This document shows positions 1 to 9,472 of a stretch of DNA of 64,000 nt, one piece after another. The notes below the pieces were generated by a model. It saw only the letters and a list, made by a program, of their open reading frames with translations. It did no database searches and was not told the DNA's origin. The DNA comes from Anaerocolumna jejuensis DSM 15929 (GTDB taxonomy: Bacteria; Bacillota; Clostridia; Lachnospirales; Lachnospiraceae): contig NZ_FRAC01000020.1 in NCBI RefSeq assembly GCF_900142215.1, positions 72,579 to 136,578 on the forward strand, written 5' to 3'. The position numbers were made by a program, and so were the translations under genes. Position 1 is the stretch's first letter. Every line of letters starts with the position of its first letter.

Positions 1-955
1 AGGCTTCCTTATACTTCTCAATGGAATATCTTTTTGTAACAAGGTTATCCAATTCTTTATATCTTAGAGCTGAGCTAATGGTATCTGTAAACAGCATATT
101 ATATTCGCTTGCACCAATGAGCTTCAGTCCATTTGAAATCAAATAAATTGGACTTAGCGAAAAAGCATAATTTTTATTCATTCCCATTGGAATAATTCTG
201 GCATTTTTCTCAGCAAGTTTTAAAGCATTTTCCATTTGTGTTCCGACCGTATCAATAATTACATCAAATTTTCTATTTTGATTAATTTTATATATTTCAT
301 CCAGCGATAATTCTTCAGAAGAATATATGTAATCACTATAGGCAGAAGCCATTTTTTGCCTGATTTGAGAATTTTCTGTAGCCACAACCAGTTTTGATAT
401 GTTTTTGCATATCATTTGACACAATACTCCCATTGGTCCGGAACCTAATACAAGGACAGCATCGCTCTCGCGAATGGAGGCAGCTCTTATGTTATTTAAA
501 ACACATGCCAATGGTTCAATTAGAACAGCACTTAATAAACTCATTTCTTTTGGAATTTTGTATATAAATCTTTGTTCACATACAAAATACTCGGCAAAGG
601 TACCATTCCTATTAATTCCTGCAATTTTTAAGCCTTCATCATTTTCGCAAAAATTTGTTAATCCTTTTTTGCAATAATAACACTCACCGCAATATTGATT
701 TGGGTCAATAATGACCATGTCACCTATTTTAAAAGATGTTACTGCTTTTCCTAATTGTACAATTTCTCCGATAGCCTCATGACCTAATATAATATTGGGA
801 GGAACTGTGTCATTTCCTTTTAGTATCTGTAAATCCGTTCCGCAAATACCCGCATATTTTATTTTTATCTTAACCTCATCATCATTTATTATGCCGGGCT
901 CTTTACATTCTGCTAATTCAAGTTTACTGTCTTCGGTCCAAATTAAACCTTTCAT
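1..955 (-). CDS. Zinc-dependent alcohol/polyol dehydrogenase (MDR family), 3' end cut by window edge
   Basis: Translating the minus strand from the ATG at 955 gives about 318 residues with no stop before the window edge. It has the MDR layout: a catalytic-zinc cysteine in CGTD (near residue 38), the GHE motif, a structural-zinc loop with four cysteines (CGECYYCKKGLTNFC), and a nucleotide-binding glycine motif (VLGSGPMG). These point to an NAD(P)-linked dehydrogenase of the sorbitol/threonine dehydrogenase type; the substrate cannot be told. Family members are usually 340-350 residues, so only the last few dozen are missing. An AGGAG sits just upstream of the chosen ATG, and a good promoter lies about 110 bp further up. 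The family call is firm, the substrate open. Confidence 0.85.
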   Translation of the reverse strand, partial: MKGLIWTEDSKLELAECKEPGIINDDEVKIKIKYAGICGTDLQILKGNDTVPPNIILGHEAIGEIVQLGKAVTSFKIGDMVIIDPNQYCGECYYCKKGLTNFCENDEGLKIAGINRNGTFAEYFVCEQRFIYKIPKEMSLLSAVLIEPLACVLNNIRAASIRESDAVLVLGSGPMGVLCQMICKNISKLVVATENSQIRQKMASAYSDYIYSSEELSLDEIYKINQNRKFDVIIDTVGTQMENALKLAEKNARIIPMGMNKNYAFSLSPIYLISNGLKLIGASEYNMLFTDTISSALRYKELDNLVTKRYSIEKYKEA

Positions 956-1019
956 GGGTACTCTCCTCTACAATTTGAATAATCTTTCTGCTGTCACATT
1001 ACGTTTTTTATTGGTATTA

Positions 1020-1089
1020 GGTAATGGTTTACATAACGTATGATTACCAATATATACCATATATTAGTCTAATTATTTAAAATTGTCAA
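1020..1089 (-). promoter_or_regulatory. Promoter and possible operator of the dehydrogenase
   Basis: On the minus strand TTGACA (1084-1089) is followed after 17 nt by TAATAT (1061-1066), pointing at the dehydrogenase gene. Just downstream, GGTAAT (1020-1025) and ATTACC (1043-1048) form an inverted repeat that could be a regulator site. The promoter match is good; the operator is a guess. Confidence 0.5.
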
Positions 1090-1511
1090 ATATATACAAT
1101 GAAATTCTTCTTGTATTGTCAAAATGATGATTCTCATATAAAATAGATAATAATGGTAAGCATAAACATAAAGTAATGTCTAATTTAACAATATAATAAT
1201 GAAAGCATAGGACACCTGGCTTATAAATAGGATAAAAAGGAATGATAATATAAAAGAATTATATTAATATTTTAAGATTAAATTTGGATGAAAAAGTAGT
1301 ATTATAAAGTTTCATTAATTAAAAGCGGAGGTAATTACCTGTAAATGTAAAGATTTAATAATTTAAAAAGTGAGAAATTGTGCCGTTCCCGTGCAAACTG
1401 GGGATGCGATGTTTATATGTTAAGATGAGTAATAATATTTCGATGCTTATGTATAAGAAAAGTCTTTCTTAGGCAATTAAAAGCATAGACAATAGGACTC
1501 TATAATAAAAT
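1090..1511. other. AT-rich intergenic stretch
   Basis: I see no convincing coding frame here. The stretch is very AT-rich and lies between the divergently pointing dehydrogenase promoter and the 3' end of the aromatic operon. No RNA gene or riboswitch was recognised. Confidence 0.5.
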
Positions 1512-1555
1512 ATACCTCCCTGTGCCAAGCTCACAAGCAAGCCACAAGGAGGTAT
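1512..1555 (-). terminator. Hairpin terminator of the aroF-tyrA-aroA operon
   Basis: ATACCTCC (1512-1519) pairs with GGAGGTAT (1548-1555), extended by TGTG/CACA after one mismatch. Read on the minus strand it follows the aroA stop and is trailed by a loose T-rich run. Confidence 0.6.
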
Positions 1556-1590
1556 CAATAATATAGCTAATTTAAAAGCTCTGCATACTG

Positions 1591-2886
1591 TTATTTAAAT
1601 GCCCCAAGTCTGTCAAGATCCTGATAAAAGCCAGGATAAGAGATATTCACACAGCTGGCATTCTGAATGGTGGTCTCTCCGTCAGAAAGAAGTCCTGCTA
1701 CAGCAAAGGACATGGCAATCCGGTGGTCCTCCATGCTGTCTATCAGAGTGCCCCTTAAGGGTTTTCCGCCTCTTATAATCATGCCATCCTCGGTGGCTGT
1801 AATATCTGCGCCCATTGAAGAGAGGTTTTTGACCATAACATCAATCCGGTTGGACTCCTTTACCTTAAGCTCTGCGGCATCGCAAATAACAGTAGTCCCT
1901 TCTGCGAAGCAGGCCATTACAGCAATGACAGGAATTTCATCAATCAGAGTAGGAATGAGGTCCCCTCCGATTTCCGCTGCCTTTAGATTACTGTGCCGTA
2001 CCAGAATATCGCCGGCGGCTTCGGAATCCGTGTTCCTGATATTCAGAATTTCAAGGCTTGCACCCATTGCTTTTAAGACTCTTAAGATACCGTCTCTGGT
2101 AGGATTGATTCCCACATTTTTAATCAGAATTTCAGAGCCCGGAACTAACAGGCCTGCAGCAATAAAATAAGCGGCAGAAGAGATATCCCCCGGAACTTCA
2201 ATGCGGTCCCCCGTAAGCCTGGCATCCGGAGCTATTATAGCAGTCGTATTGCTGACGCTGACATCTGCTCCCATGCGTTTTAGCATGATTTCAGTATGGT
2301 TTCTCGATACATAGGGCTCGGTGACGGAGGTCGGGCTATCAGCATAAAGTCCTGCCAGAAGGATGGCGGATTTCACCTGGGCAGAGGCAACCTTAGAAAT
2401 ATAGTGAATTCCATGGAGGCCTTCTTTCGCAGGAGTTACCGTAAGAGGAGCCAGGCCGCCTCCGGGCAGGCTTTTGATATCAGCACCCATTTGTGTGAGA
2501 GGGTCTATGACTCTTCCCATGGGACGTTTCTGAATGGAGGAATCACCGGTAAGCTGAGTCTGAAAGGTCTGGCCGCACAGGATGCCGGACATCAGCCTCA
2601 TGGTGGTGCCGCTGTTACCCACGTCCAGCATGCCTTCCGGCCTGGTAAGGCCATAGAGGCCCTTGCCCCTTACCAGGACGGTACTGTTACCGGGAGTATA
2701 GTCGATATGTATGCCCATCCTGCGAAAACAGCTGATGGTAGAAAGACAGTCCGCTCCTTCCAGAAAATTGGTAACCTCTGTGGTACCCATAGAAAGAGCG
2801 CCGAACATAACGCTGCGGTGTGAGATGGACTTATCTCCCGGTACCTGAAAGGAACCCTTTAAACTTTTGGCACGTGTTACAATCAT
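1591..2886 (-). CDS. aroA: 3-phosphoshikimate 1-carboxyvinyltransferase (EPSP synthase)
   Basis: This cytosolic shikimate-pathway enzyme joins shikimate-3-phosphate and phosphoenolpyruvate to make EPSP. The 431 residues match the usual length. Visible family signatures are GDKSISHR near the N-terminus, DVGNSGTTMRL around residue 90, TGDSSIQKRPMGR in the substrate-binding region, and EDHRIAMSFA near the C-terminus. The ATG at 2886 is preceded by AGAGG at suitable spacing. It is the last gene of a minus-strand operon after aroF and tyrA, 104 nt below the tyrA stop, and ends before a hairpin terminator. Nothing looks broken. Which glyphosate-sensitivity class it belongs to was not determined. 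Confidence 0.97.
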   Translation of the reverse strand: MIVTRAKSLKGSFQVPGDKSISHRSVMFGALSMGTTEVTNFLEGADCLSTISCFRRMGIHIDYTPGNSTVLVRGKGLYGLTRPEGMLDVGNSGTTMRLMSGILCGQTFQTQLTGDSSIQKRPMGRVIDPLTQMGADIKSLPGGGLAPLTVTPAKEGLHGIHYISKVASAQVKSAILLAGLYADSPTSVTEPYVSRNHTEIMLKRMGADVSVSNTTAIIAPDARLTGDRIEVPGDISSAAYFIAAGLLVPGSEILIKNVGINPTRDGILRVLKAMGASLEILNIRNTDSEAAGDILVRHSNLKAAEIGGDLIPTLIDEIPVIAVMACFAEGTTVICDAAELKVKESNRIDVMVKNLSSMGADITATEDGMIIRGGKPLRGTLIDSMEDHRIAMSFAVAGLLSDGETTIQNASCVNISYPGFYQDLDRLGAFK

Positions 2887-2990
2887 TATAACCTCTTTTC
2901 AGAGTAACAAATCCTTGAATTGATATCCGGTATTACTCTATTCATAATTAAATTTAAACTAATTTTATAGATATAACTTACGCAATAATA

Positions 2991-4094
2991 TTATCTTTCA
3001 TATACGGTATAATTGTGCTTCCTTAGCAGGGAAGCAGCAGCTTCACAGGAATTCTGGCTGTAGAATACGATGCGCAGTACACCTTCTTCGAATTCTCTGT
3101 TATGAATAATGCCGATGTTTTTAATACTGATTAAATTCGTAGCGAGTAAAGTGGCTATGGTCGCAATCGCACCGGTCTCATCAATGATATCAAGGTAGAG
3201 CTCGTATATTTTATTCAGTAAGCCTGCCGAAGTATTCGGAATAGAGTCCCGGTATTCACCTGCATCCTGAAAGAAATCAAAGATAGCAGCTTCTCTGTTT
3301 AACTGCAGGGATTCCTTTACCTCATTTAAAGAATGGATATACTTATCTAAAAAGCGCAGAATGCTGTCCGTATTGGTCAAGCAGATATTCTGCCACATGA
3401 CAGGAGAGGAGGAGGCTATTCTTGTAATATCCTTAAAGCCGCCTGCCGCCAGTGTTTTCATTTTATCTTCGTTGTCTTCTTTTCTTACCATATTTACAAG
3501 GCATGATGCAATGATGTGAGGAACATGGCTGATAGCCGCTGTTATATCATCATGCTCGGAAGGGTTTAAAAGGATTGGGATTGAACCAAGGCTTTTAATT
3601 AATTGAAAAAGGGTATCCGTGATGGAATTCTTAGTCTCCCTGGTGGGAGTAAGAATGTAATAAGCATTTTCCAATAGCCTGCTGCTTGAGTTGGTATAGC
3701 CTGTCTTTTCAGAGCCTGCCATAGGATGTCCGCCAACGAACTGGCTTCCCAGACCAAGGGCAACAGCTTCTTTGCATATATTTCCTTTAACACTTCCTAC
3801 ATCTGTGATAATACAGTCCGGTTTCAGAATGCTTTTCAACTGGGCCAGATAAGCGATATTGGATAGGACAGGAGCGCATAAGAATAGCAGATCACATTCG
3901 CCAAGGTCCTCCAGCTCATAAACAATATCATTTAAGACCCCATCCTGTAAAGCCTTTGTTAATCCTGCATTTACTTTATTCCGGTTATAGCAGTAAGCGG
4001 TTAGTTTATGCTTTGGATTCTGCTCCCGCAAGGCATGTGCGAGAGAACCGCCTATTAATCCAAAGCCAATAAAGCCAACAACTACGTCGTTCAT
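2991..4094 (-). CDS. tyrA: Prephenate dehydrogenase with C-terminal ACT domain
   Basis: It oxidatively decarboxylates prephenate to 4-hydroxyphenylpyruvate, the committed step to tyrosine. The N-terminus carries a Rossmann motif (GFIGFGLIGGS), followed by DVGSVKG and GGHPMAGSEKTGY, typical of the TyrA family. The last ~70 residues look like an ACT domain, which in this family usually senses tyrosine. I start the gene at ATG 4094 (367 residues): a GGAG at 4101-4104 is 6 nt away, whereas the ATG two codons earlier would touch the GGAG directly. It begins 14 nt after the aroF stop, so the two are surely cotranscribed. No chorismate mutase domain is fused to it. Confidence 0.94.
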   Translation of the reverse strand: MNDVVVGFIGFGLIGGSLAHALREQNPKHKLTAYCYNRNKVNAGLTKALQDGVLNDIVYELEDLGECDLLFLCAPVLSNIAYLAQLKSILKPDCIITDVGSVKGNICKEAVALGLGSQFVGGHPMAGSEKTGYTNSSSRLLENAYYILTPTRETKNSITDTLFQLIKSLGSIPILLNPSEHDDITAAISHVPHIIASCLVNMVRKEDNEDKMKTLAAGGFKDITRIASSSPVMWQNICLTNTDSILRFLDKYIHSLNEVKESLQLNREAAIFDFFQDAGEYRDSIPNTSAGLLNKIYELYLDIIDETGAIATIATLLATNLISIKNIGIIHNREFEEGVLRIVFYSQNSCEAAASLLRKHNYTVYER

Positions 4095-4108
4095 AGACAT
4101 CTCCGATT

Positions 4109-5122
4109 TTAGAATTTTTTACCCATTAGGGCAGCCAGGGGGCGCAGTTCCTCACAAAGCTCCTCGAATTGAGGGAAGGTAAGGGATTGCGGACCATCTG
4201 ACAAGGCAATAGCCGGGTTTGGATGAGTTTCAATCATAAGACCGTCAGCTCCGACAGCAATAGCACTCTTGGAAAGAGGCTTTACATAGCTTCTTACACC
4301 ACTGGCATGGCTGGGGTCTACGATGATGGGAAGATGGCTTTTTGCCTTGATAACAGGTACAGCGCTAATATCGAGAGTATTGCGGGTAGCTGTTTCAAAG
4401 GTTCTGATGCCTCTTTCACATAATACCACATTTGGATTTCCTTCTGCAATAATATATTCTGCCGCATTAAGCCATTCGTCTATGGTTGCGGACAGTCCCC
4501 TCTTTAAGAGTACGGGGAGTCCGGTTTTTCCGGCTTCCTTCAGGAGATAGAAGTTCTGCATATTTCTTGCTCCTATCTGAAGCATATCAACGTATTTTAC
4601 CGCTGTCTCAATAGCAGCCAGACTGGTTACCTCACACACGACTGCCAGGCCTGTTTCCTCCCTGGCTTCCTTCATGAATTTAAGTCCTTCCTCCTCCAAG
4701 CCCTGGAAAGCATAGGGAGAAGTACGGGGTTTATAAGCACCTCCGCGAAGAATCTGTGCTCCGGCCTTCTTAATGGCAAAAGCTGTTTCGAAAAGCTGTT
4801 CCCTGCTCTCTACCGCACAGGGACCGGACATGATTACAAGTTCATCCCCTCCGATGAGGGCATTGCCAACCTTTACAACGGTAGGTTCCGGATGGAATTT
4901 TTTATTGGCAAGCTTATAGCTTTCCGTTACGGGAACAACCCTGTCCACATCCTCTGCAATCTCCAGGTTCTGGTCCAAAAGCTTTGATTTATCTCCTACG
5001 ACACCTATAATGGTGACTTCTTTGCCTGCGGATAAATGTGGGGTGAGCCCTTTTTCCTCGATAATACGGATTATATTATCAATGGACTCCTGTTTTGCAT
5101 TTGGTTTCATTACGATTATCAT
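4109..5122 (-). CDS. aroF: 3-deoxy-7-phosphoheptulonate (DAHP) synthase, type I beta with N-terminal regulatory domain
   Basis: First enzyme of the shikimate pathway: condenses phosphoenolpyruvate and erythrose-4-phosphate. The 337 residues consist of a ferredoxin-like regulatory domain (about residues 1-75), as in the Thermotoga-type enzyme, followed by the TIM-barrel. Barrel motifs seen include GPCAVESREQ, LRGGAYKPRTSPYAFQG, LQIGARNMQN and IVDPSHASG. I chose the ATG at 5122 because GGAGG at 5131-5135 lies 8 nt upstream; an in-frame TTG at 5137 overlaps that site and is unlikely. It leads the operon and has a near-consensus promoter. Feedback control through the N-terminal domain is expected from the family. 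Confidence 0.95.
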   Translation of the reverse strand: MIIVMKPNAKQESIDNIIRIIEEKGLTPHLSAGKEVTIIGVVGDKSKLLDQNLEIAEDVDRVVPVTESYKLANKKFHPEPTVVKVGNALIGGDELVIMSGPCAVESREQLFETAFAIKKAGAQILRGGAYKPRTSPYAFQGLEEEGLKFMKEAREETGLAVVCEVTSLAAIETAVKYVDMLQIGARNMQNFYLLKEAGKTGLPVLLKRGLSATIDEWLNAAEYIIAEGNPNVVLCERGIRTFETATRNTLDISAVPVIKAKSHLPIIVDPSHASGVRSYVKPLSKSAIAVGADGLMIETHPNPAIALSDGPQSLTFPQFEELCEELRPLAALMGKKF

Positions 5123-5192
5123 ATAGATTGCCTCCAAAATTTATTGCTGAATTTCATTCGTTTATAACAGGGTGAATTCAGTGACTGAATAC

Positions 5193-5221
5193 ATTGTACT
5201 CCCCTATAGCCACCATGTCAA
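5193..5221 (-). promoter_or_regulatory. Strong sigma-A-type promoter of the aroF operon
   Basis: On the minus strand TTGACA (5216-5221) and TACAAT (5193-5198) are exactly 17 nt apart, about 70 nt upstream of the aroF start. The rest of this ~350 bp divergent region shows no gene and no T-box or other riboswitch that I can recognise. Confidence 0.8.
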
Positions 5222-5399
5222 TACTGCAAAACATTAAAGTTCTAAAGTTTACAGCGTTGCGCTTTAAAGTCTGATAGAGTTAATTTCAAACTATTTGTAG
5301 AATAAAAGGAATAATAGCAGTTAAAATAAGAATATATGTCTAAAGTGCTGATAAAAAAATATATAGGACAAATTAATGTGTCAAATATATATAAAGTAG

Positions 5400-5428
5400 T
5401 TGTAAAATCAGACTAGTTTTAGTAAAAT
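5400..5428 (+). promoter_or_regulatory. Probable promoter of the EF-G-like gene
   Basis: TTGTAA (5400-5405) and TAAAAT (5423-5428) are 17 nt apart and sit about 50 nt before the start codon at 5477. Confidence 0.5.
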
Positions 5429-5476
5429 ATAGCTATAGTTAAAGAAACAAAAAATATAGCAATGGAGGAAAAAAGG

Positions 5477-7567
5477 ATGAATGTTTACACTTCGGAAAAA
5501 ATTCGTAACGTTGTTTTGTTAGGCCATGGTGGATGCGGAAAGACCACACTCGCAGAAGCTATGGCGTTTTCGGCAGGAATTACAAAGCGTCAGGGAAAAG
5601 TAGAAGAAGGTAATACCATTAGTGATTATGATAAGGAAGAAGCCAGACGGCTCTTTTCAATCACCACTTCTGTAATCCCCATTGTCTATGAGGATACCAA
5701 GATAAATATACTGGATACACCGGGATATTTTGATTTTGCAGGGCAGGCAGAGGAAGGCCTTGCGGCGGCTGATGCGGCAGTTATTGTAATTGCTGCAAAA
5801 TCCGGTATTGAAGTAGGAACGTTAAAGGCCTGGGAATACTGTGAGAAGTATAATCTTCCCAGAATGTTTTTTGTAACAGACATGGACGATGACAATGCCA
5901 GTTACCGGCAGGTAGTAGAGGATTTAACCCAGCATTATGGAAAAAAAATAGCACCCTTTCATATTCCAATCAGAGAAAATGAAAAATTCGTAGGTTTTGT
6001 AAATGTTGTTAAAATGGCAGGACGAAGATTCACCTCCATGGGTAAGTATGAGGAATGTGAGATACCCGACTATTCTATGGAGAATTTAAATAAATTCAGA
6101 GAGACCTTACTTGATTCCGTTGCAGAGACCAGCGAAGAACTGATGGAAAAATATTTTGCAGGAGAGGAATTTACCCAGGAAGAAATATCCGAGGCACTAA
6201 GAGAGAATGTAATAGAAGGAAATGTTGTTCCTGTATTAATGGGCTCAGGACTGTATGCCCAGGGGCCTGCCATGCTGTTACAGGCCATCGAGAAGTATTT
6301 CCCCGCACCGTCAAAGCGTGAGTGCAGGGGCAAGGCTGTGAAGAACGGTGAAGTATTTCAGGCAGATTATAACGAAGGGCTGCCCATGTCAGCAAAAGTA
6401 TTTAAAACAATTGCTGACCCCTTTATCGGAAAATTTTCATTGATTAAAGTATGCTCCGGTGTTTTAAAGTCGGATTCCAGTATTTTTAATGCAGACAGGG
6501 ATACGGAGGAAAAGATATCCCGTCTGTATATCTTAAGAGGAAAAGAGCAGATTGAAGTAAATGAGCTGCATGCCGGAGATATCGGTGCTATTGGCAAGCT
6601 GAGTGATACCCTTACCGGAGATACCCTGTCTGCAAAAGTTTTTCCCATAATCTATGACAGGCCCGTAATGCCGGTGCCCTATACTTCCCAGAGATTTAAG
6701 ACAAAAAATAAAGGTGATGACGATAAGGTATCCCAGGCATTAGCTAAATTAATGGACGAAGACCTTACCCTTAAAATAGTAAATGATAAGGAAAACCGGC
6801 AGTCACTGCTCTATGGAATCGGAGACCAGCAGCTTGATATTGTTGTAGCCAAGTTACTGAATAAATATAAGGTTGAAATAGAAATCATGAAGCCGAGAGT
6901 GCCCTACAGGGAAACGCTGAGAAAGAAGATAAGGGTTCAGGGCAAGTATAAGAAACAATCAGGCGGTCATGGTCAGTACGGGGACGTTCATATCGAGTTT
7001 GAGCCCTCCGGGAATATGGAGGAAGCCTATGTGTTTGAAGAAAAGGTATTTGGCGGTGCTGTTCCTAAGAATTATTTCCCTGCGGTAGAAAAGGGAATAG
7101 CAGAATGTGTAATAAAAGGTCCCCTGGCAGGTTACCCGGTCGTGGGCTTAAAGGCTACTCTGGTGGACGGCTCTTACCATCCGGTGGATTCCTCTGAAAT
7201 GGCATTTAAGATGGCGACCATCCAGGCCTTTAAACAGGGCTTTATGGCTGCTTCTCCCATATTATTGGAGCCCATCGCGACACTAAAGGTATTGGTACCG
7301 GATAAATATACTGGTGATATTATGGGAGATTTGAATAAACGGAGAGGAAGAGTCCTTGGCATGAACCCCATTACAGGAGGAAAACAGGAAATTACGGCAG
7401 ACATCCCTCTGTCTGAGCTGTATGGCTATTCCACGGACCTTCGTTCCATGACAGGCGGTGCAGGAGACTTCTCCTATGAGTTCAACCGTTATGAGCAGGC
7501 ACCTGGAGACGTTCAGCAAAAGGTAATTGATGAGAATGAGAAAGAGCTCATTGCGGCCGGAGAGTAA
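5477..7567 (+). CDS. EF-G-like translational GTPase (FusA paralogue)
   Basis: The 696-residue protein has the EF-G order: G domain (about 1-270), domain II, III, IV and a C-terminal domain V. The P-loop is GHGGCGKTT and the G3 motif is DTPGYFDF. The usual G4 motif NKxD of EF-G is replaced by TDMD (FFVTDMDDDNAS), so this is a divergent paralogue rather than the housekeeping factor. In EF-G-like families the cellular role is unsettled; ribosome binding is expected, but translocation is not certain. Start: ATG 5477 has GGAGG 8 nt upstream; the in-frame ATG at 5462 contains that site and is rejected. It is a single-gene unit with its own promoter and terminator. No rpsL/rpsG/tuf neighbours are present, which also argues against it being the main fusA. 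Confidence 0.85.
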   Translation: MNVYTSEKIRNVVLLGHGGCGKTTLAEAMAFSAGITKRQGKVEEGNTISDYDKEEARRLFSITTSVIPIVYEDTKINILDTPGYFDFAGQAEEGLAAADAAVIVIAAKSGIEVGTLKAWEYCEKYNLPRMFFVTDMDDDNASYRQVVEDLTQHYGKKIAPFHIPIRENEKFVGFVNVVKMAGRRFTSMGKYEECEIPDYSMENLNKFRETLLDSVAETSEELMEKYFAGEEFTQEEISEALRENVIEGNVVPVLMGSGLYAQGPAMLLQAIEKYFPAPSKRECRGKAVKNGEVFQADYNEGLPMSAKVFKTIADPFIGKFSLIKVCSGVLKSDSSIFNADRDTEEKISRLYILRGKEQIEVNELHAGDIGAIGKLSDTLTGDTLSAKVFPIIYDRPVMPVPYTSQRFKTKNKGDDDKVSQALAKLMDEDLTLKIVNDKENRQSLLYGIGDQQLDIVVAKLLNKYKVEIEIMKPRVPYRETLRKKIRVQGKYKKQSGGHGQYGDVHIEFEPSGNMEEAYVFEEKVFGGAVPKNYFPAVEKGIAECVIKGPLAGYPVVGLKATLVDGSYHPVDSSEMAFKMATIQAFKQGFMAASPILLEPIATLKVLVPDKYTGDIMGDLNKRRGRVLGMNPITGGKQEITADIPLSELYGYSTDLRSMTGGAGDFSYEFNRYEQAPGDVQQKVIDENEKELIAAGE

Positions 7568-7636
7568 TCCTTAAGATACAGGGTAAAACCGAAAGCAATT
7601 GATTGTCAGGCGTAGCAAAATTGAAATTACAGAAGG

Positions 7637-7671
7637 ACTCTGTGGCATCACTGCCATGGAGTTTTTCTTTT
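7637..7671 (+). terminator. Rho-independent terminator of the EF-G-like gene
   Basis: An 11-bp stem with two G-U pairs (7637-7647 with 7652-7662), a four-base loop and a T-rich tail. Confidence 0.88.
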
Positions 7672-7789
7672 ACATACAATATACACTATTTACTATAAAG
7701 ATTATATAATTGAAAAAAAATGTACAAATTAACTATAAACTTTCGGTTTTAGGGTTGTGTTTCTTATTTCTATTCTGTATAATAAAAAT

Positions 7790-9472
7790 ATGAAAACATT
7801 ACGAACATTAAAAGAAGTATTTTTATCATCGCTTCCCTTGGCCATTATAATAATAGTTATCTGTGTATTTGTGGCGCCATTGGAGAATCCGTCTGATTAC
7901 ATTAAATTAATAGCGGGTTATGCGGGTGTTGTATTCGGGCAGACCTTTTTTCTGGTTGGTCTGGATTCAAGTATTTTGCCGGTAGGAAAGCTTGTGGGGA
8001 GCTCACTTGCAAAATTTAATAAGGGTATTTTTGTAATTTTATTTGGTATCTTGTTTGGTATTCTTGCAACGGTTGCAGAACCTGCGTTGGCAGTACTTGC
8101 GCGACAAACTCATATGATAATGAATGGGGTGCATGAAACTGTTTTTGTATGGATTTTAAGTACGGGAGTTGGTATATTCGTCGGACTTGCGTTGTACCGT
8201 GTTGTCAAGGATATGAATATCAAGATTGTATTTGCGGTACTTTATGCACTGGTTTTTTTAATTGTAATTTTTGTTCCGGAGGAATTTGTAGCACTGGCCT
8301 TTGATGGCAGCGGGGCTACGACAGGTGATATTTCCGTCCCTTTTATTCTGGCACTGGGTATGGGTATTTCGGCAACGATGTCAAAACACAAAACCAACGA
8401 TGATACATTTGGTATCATTGGAATTGCTTCGGTCGGTCCGATACTGGCAGTGTTCATTTACGGCATAATCACGAAGCTCAGCAATGGCGGTGAGATTCCG
8501 CCTGCAGGGGTATATGATCCCAGTGCCGCAGAAAGCTTTCTTTCAATAACCCTCTCCAATGTGAAGGGTGTGGCCCTTGCTTTAATCCCTATTGTAATTG
8601 TTTTTTTACCTTTTCAATTATTTATTGTTAAATTACCTAAAAGACAATTCACAAGAATAATTCTTGGTATTGCCCCAGTATACATAGGCCTGCTTATTTT
8701 CCTTTCGGGAATTGATTATGGCTTTGCATTTGCAGGCAAGTATATCGGAGAAATATTTCTTGATGCGTCTCGTCCGGAATGGTTTAAGTGGCTTCTCCTG
8801 CCTCTCGGATTTGTTTTAGGGGTTGCAATAACCTTGTCAGAACCAGCTGTTACGGTTTTGGGAGAACAGCTTGAGGAAATTACAAATGGCCATATCAAAA
8901 AGCTGACAATCCGAATCACCCTTGCCATTGGAATTGGATTTGCCTCGCTGCTTTCCATGGCTAAGATTTTGACACAGATTAATATTCTCTGGTTTCTGGT
9001 TCCTCTTTATGCCCTGGCTTTGCTCATGATGCTGTTTACTTCTTCTTTATTTGTGGGGCTTGCCTTTGATTCGGGGGGAGTGACGGGTGGAGCGTTGACT
9101 TCAGCATTTTTAACACCTCTTACTTTGGGCACTGCCCAGGCAGTTGCATCGACAGCAGGTTCCAAAGCGCAGTCCGTACTGACGAACGGATTTGGAATCA
9201 TCGCTTTTATATCAGTGACTCCCTTGATTGCCGTGCAGGCACTGGGGATTATATATGACAGAAAAGTGAAGCAGGCACAGAAGGCCTATGCAGAATATGA
9301 GAATGCAGAGTATGAAGAATTATTTTCATATGCGGCACAAATGGATACAGAAGCCGATATGGAACCTCAAATCAATATGGAAAACAAAGCCGATTATATG
9401 GAAGGCATATATAATGCAGCCGAATGTGAGTTAGAACAAAGCTCCGATGCGAAGGAGGTCAAATATGATTAA
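7790..9472 (+). CDS. DUF1538 multi-spanning membrane protein (putative PII-linked transporter)
   Basis: A 560-residue hydrophobic protein with a dozen or so predicted membrane segments. It is built as an internal repeat: VAEPALAVLARQ in the first half corresponds to LSEPAVTVLGEQ in the second, and ALAFDGSGATTGDIS to GLAFDSGGVTGGALT. This two-fold layout is typical of the DUF1538 family and of many carriers. The C-terminal ~70 residues are acidic and cytosolic-looking. Its stop overlaps the start of the first PII-like gene, so all three are cotranscribed and the PII-like proteins probably control it. The transported substrate is unknown. Start is uncertain: ATG 7790 lacks a Shine-Dalgarno sequence but lies 7 nt after a TATAAT; GTG 7757 is an alternative. 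Confidence 0.8.
   Translation: MKTLRTLKEVFLSSLPLAIIIIVICVFVAPLENPSDYIKLIAGYAGVVFGQTFFLVGLDSSILPVGKLVGSSLAKFNKGIFVILFGILFGILATVAEPALAVLARQTHMIMNGVHETVFVWILSTGVGIFVGLALYRVVKDMNIKIVFAVLYALVFLIVIFVPEEFVALAFDGSGATTGDISVPFILALGMGISATMSKHKTNDDTFGIIGIASVGPILAVFIYGIITKLSNGGEIPPAGVYDPSAAESFLSITLSNVKGVALALIPIVIVFLPFQLFIVKLPKRQFTRIILGIAPVYIGLLIFLSGIDYGFAFAGKYIGEIFLDASRPEWFKWLLLPLGFVLGVAITLSEPAVTVLGEQLEEITNGHIKKLTIRITLAIGIGFASLLSMAKILTQINILWFLVPLYALALLMMLFTSSLFVGLAFDSGGVTGGALTSAFLTPLTLGTAQAVASTAGSKAQSVLTNGFGIIAFISVTPLIAVQALGIIYDRKVKQAQKAYAEYENAEYEELFSYAAQMDTEADMEPQINMENKADYMEGIYNAAECELEQSSDAKEVKYD

Noticed and set aside
2296..2823. Long plus-strand frame antisense to aroA
   Set aside because: It is a shadow frame of a clearly conserved enzyme gene, with no start signal.
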